From: Nitriliruptoraceae bacterium
GTDB lineage: Bacteria; Actinomycetota; Nitriliruptoria; Nitriliruptorales; Nitriliruptoraceae
Direction: 5' to 3'
Assembly: GCA_007125475.1 (NCBI GenBank)
Contig: SLDB01000317.1
Location: 1-8,708, forward strand
Length of the DNA: 8,708 nt
In this document: one piece after another, positions 8,167 through 8,708 of the stretch
How the letters are laid out: the number at the start of each line of letters is the position of its first letter
How positions within the stretch are numbered: the first letter of the stretch is position 1
The notes under the pieces: model-generated
Database searches by the model: none
What the model was told of the DNA's origin: nothing
What the model saw: the letters and a program-made list of their open reading frames with translations, nothing else
Translations under genes and position numbers: made by a program

Positions 8167-8708
8167 GCCGACGGCCGGCCCCCCCACCCGCCTGTCGGAC
8201 CCCGCGGTGCACGGCGACGATCCCCGCCGAGAGATCCCGTACGCGAACCGACCCGAACCCGGCGTCACGCATCCAGTCGGCCACCGCACGGCGGTCGGGC
8301 CAGGCCTGGATCGAGTCGGCGAGGTAGCGGTAGGCCTCCGGCGAGGACGAGACGACTCGGGCGATCCGCGGGAGTGCGGCGACGAGGTAGCGCAGGTAGA
8401 CGGTGCGCAGCCACGCCGTCGTCGGTGCCGCGAACTCGCACACCACCGCCCGCCCGCCGGGACGGAGCACCCGGGCGAACTCGGCGAGGACCCCGGGGGG
8501 ATCGGCGACGTTGCGCAGCCCGAACGAGATCGTCACCGCGTCGAACACCCCGTCGGCGAACGGCAGCCGCCCCGCGTCCCCGTTCACCCACGTGATCCGC
8601 GGATCAGCGCGCCGCGCCCCCTGGTGGAGCATGTTCCACGACAGGTCCAGCGCGGTGACCTGCTCCGCCCCGTGGGCCACCAGTTCACGGGCGACGTTGC
8701 CGGGCCCG
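8147..8708 (-). CDS. menG: Demethylmenaquinone methyltransferase (partial, 5' end outside window)
   Basis: This is a MenG/UbiE-family SAM-dependent methyltransferase, which makes the last ring methylation of menaquinone. The visible 186 residues begin within SAM motif I (GPGNVARELV) at the window edge. Next come the acidic residue of motif post-I in VTALDLSWNML, GDAGRLPFADGVFDAVT (motif II region) and ISFGLRNV, the UbiE/MenG hallmark. RVLRPGGRAVVCEF follows, then YRYLADSIQAWPD, matching the second UbiE signature, and a C-terminal GIVAVHRG. A GTG at 8680 is internal, because motif I continues upstream of it, so the real start is beyond the window. After the usual family end there is a Gly/Arg/Pro-rich tail of about 16 residues. 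Ubiquinone-type UbiE is homologous, but the actinobacterial setting and the neighbouring reductase favour menaquinone. Confidence 0.93.
   Translation of the reverse strand, partial: GPGNVARELVAHGAEQVTALDLSWNMLHQGARRADPRITWVNGDAGRLPFADGVFDAVTISFGLRNVADPPGVLAEFARVLRPGGRAVVCEFAAPTTAWLRTVYLRYLVAALPRIARVVSSSPEAYRYLADSIQAWPDRRAVADWMRDAGFGSVRVRDLSAGIVAVHRGVRQAGGGAGRRLDPPPG

Noticed and set aside
8678..8680. GTG as the start of menG
   Set aside because: The SAM-binding motif I continues upstream in the same frame to the window edge, so this GTG is an internal Val codon.

Overview
The window is a stretch of very high-GC bacterial chromosome with a strong preference for G or C at third codon positions. 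It is read entirely from the minus strand. The gene order (menaquinone methyltransferase, geranylgeranyl-reductase-family flavoprotein, then nuoA-B-C-D-E-F-G), the separate nuoC and nuoD genes, and frequent GTG starts point to an actinobacterium (Actinomycetota). A deep-branching class is possible, but the sequence alone does not settle the lineage.

Layout in transcription order, from high to low coordinates. (1) 8708-8147: 3' part of a MenG/UbiE-type demethylmenaquinone methyltransferase, whose 5' end lies outside the window. (2) 8146-8073: a short spacer with a perfect inverted repeat resembling the operator of the NADH/NAD+ sensor Rex, placed directly downstream of a promoter-like -35/-10 pair. 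(3) 8072-6792: a FAD-dependent geranylgeranyl reductase family protein, a likely menaquinone side-chain reductase (MenJ-like). (4) 6791-6598: a 194-base non-coding gap with a GC palindrome, a 14-base tandem duplication, a 9-base direct repeat and a weak candidate promoter. (5) 6597 to the left edge: nuoA, nuoB, nuoC, nuoD, nuoE, nuoF and the first 464 codons of nuoG. These are tightly packed, with overlaps or tiny gaps, except for 55 bases between nuoD and nuoE.

Functionally, MenG makes menaquinone, the reductase probably saturates part of its isoprenoid tail, and complex I (Nuo) feeds electrons from NADH into that menaquinone while pumping protons. NuoE, NuoF and NuoG form the NADH-oxidising arm, NuoB, NuoC and NuoD the connecting arm with the quinone site, and NuoA is the first membrane subunit. 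All iron-sulfur ligands expected in NuoB, NuoE, NuoF and the N-terminal part of NuoG are present, so the enzyme looks functional. The Rex-like operator suggests that the reductase and complex I genes are controlled together by the cell's NADH/NAD+ ratio.

No new system, mobile element, CRISPR array, tRNA or rRNA was seen. The points most worth checking are the Rex-like operator, the long acidic tail on NuoE and the regulatory content of the gap before nuoA.
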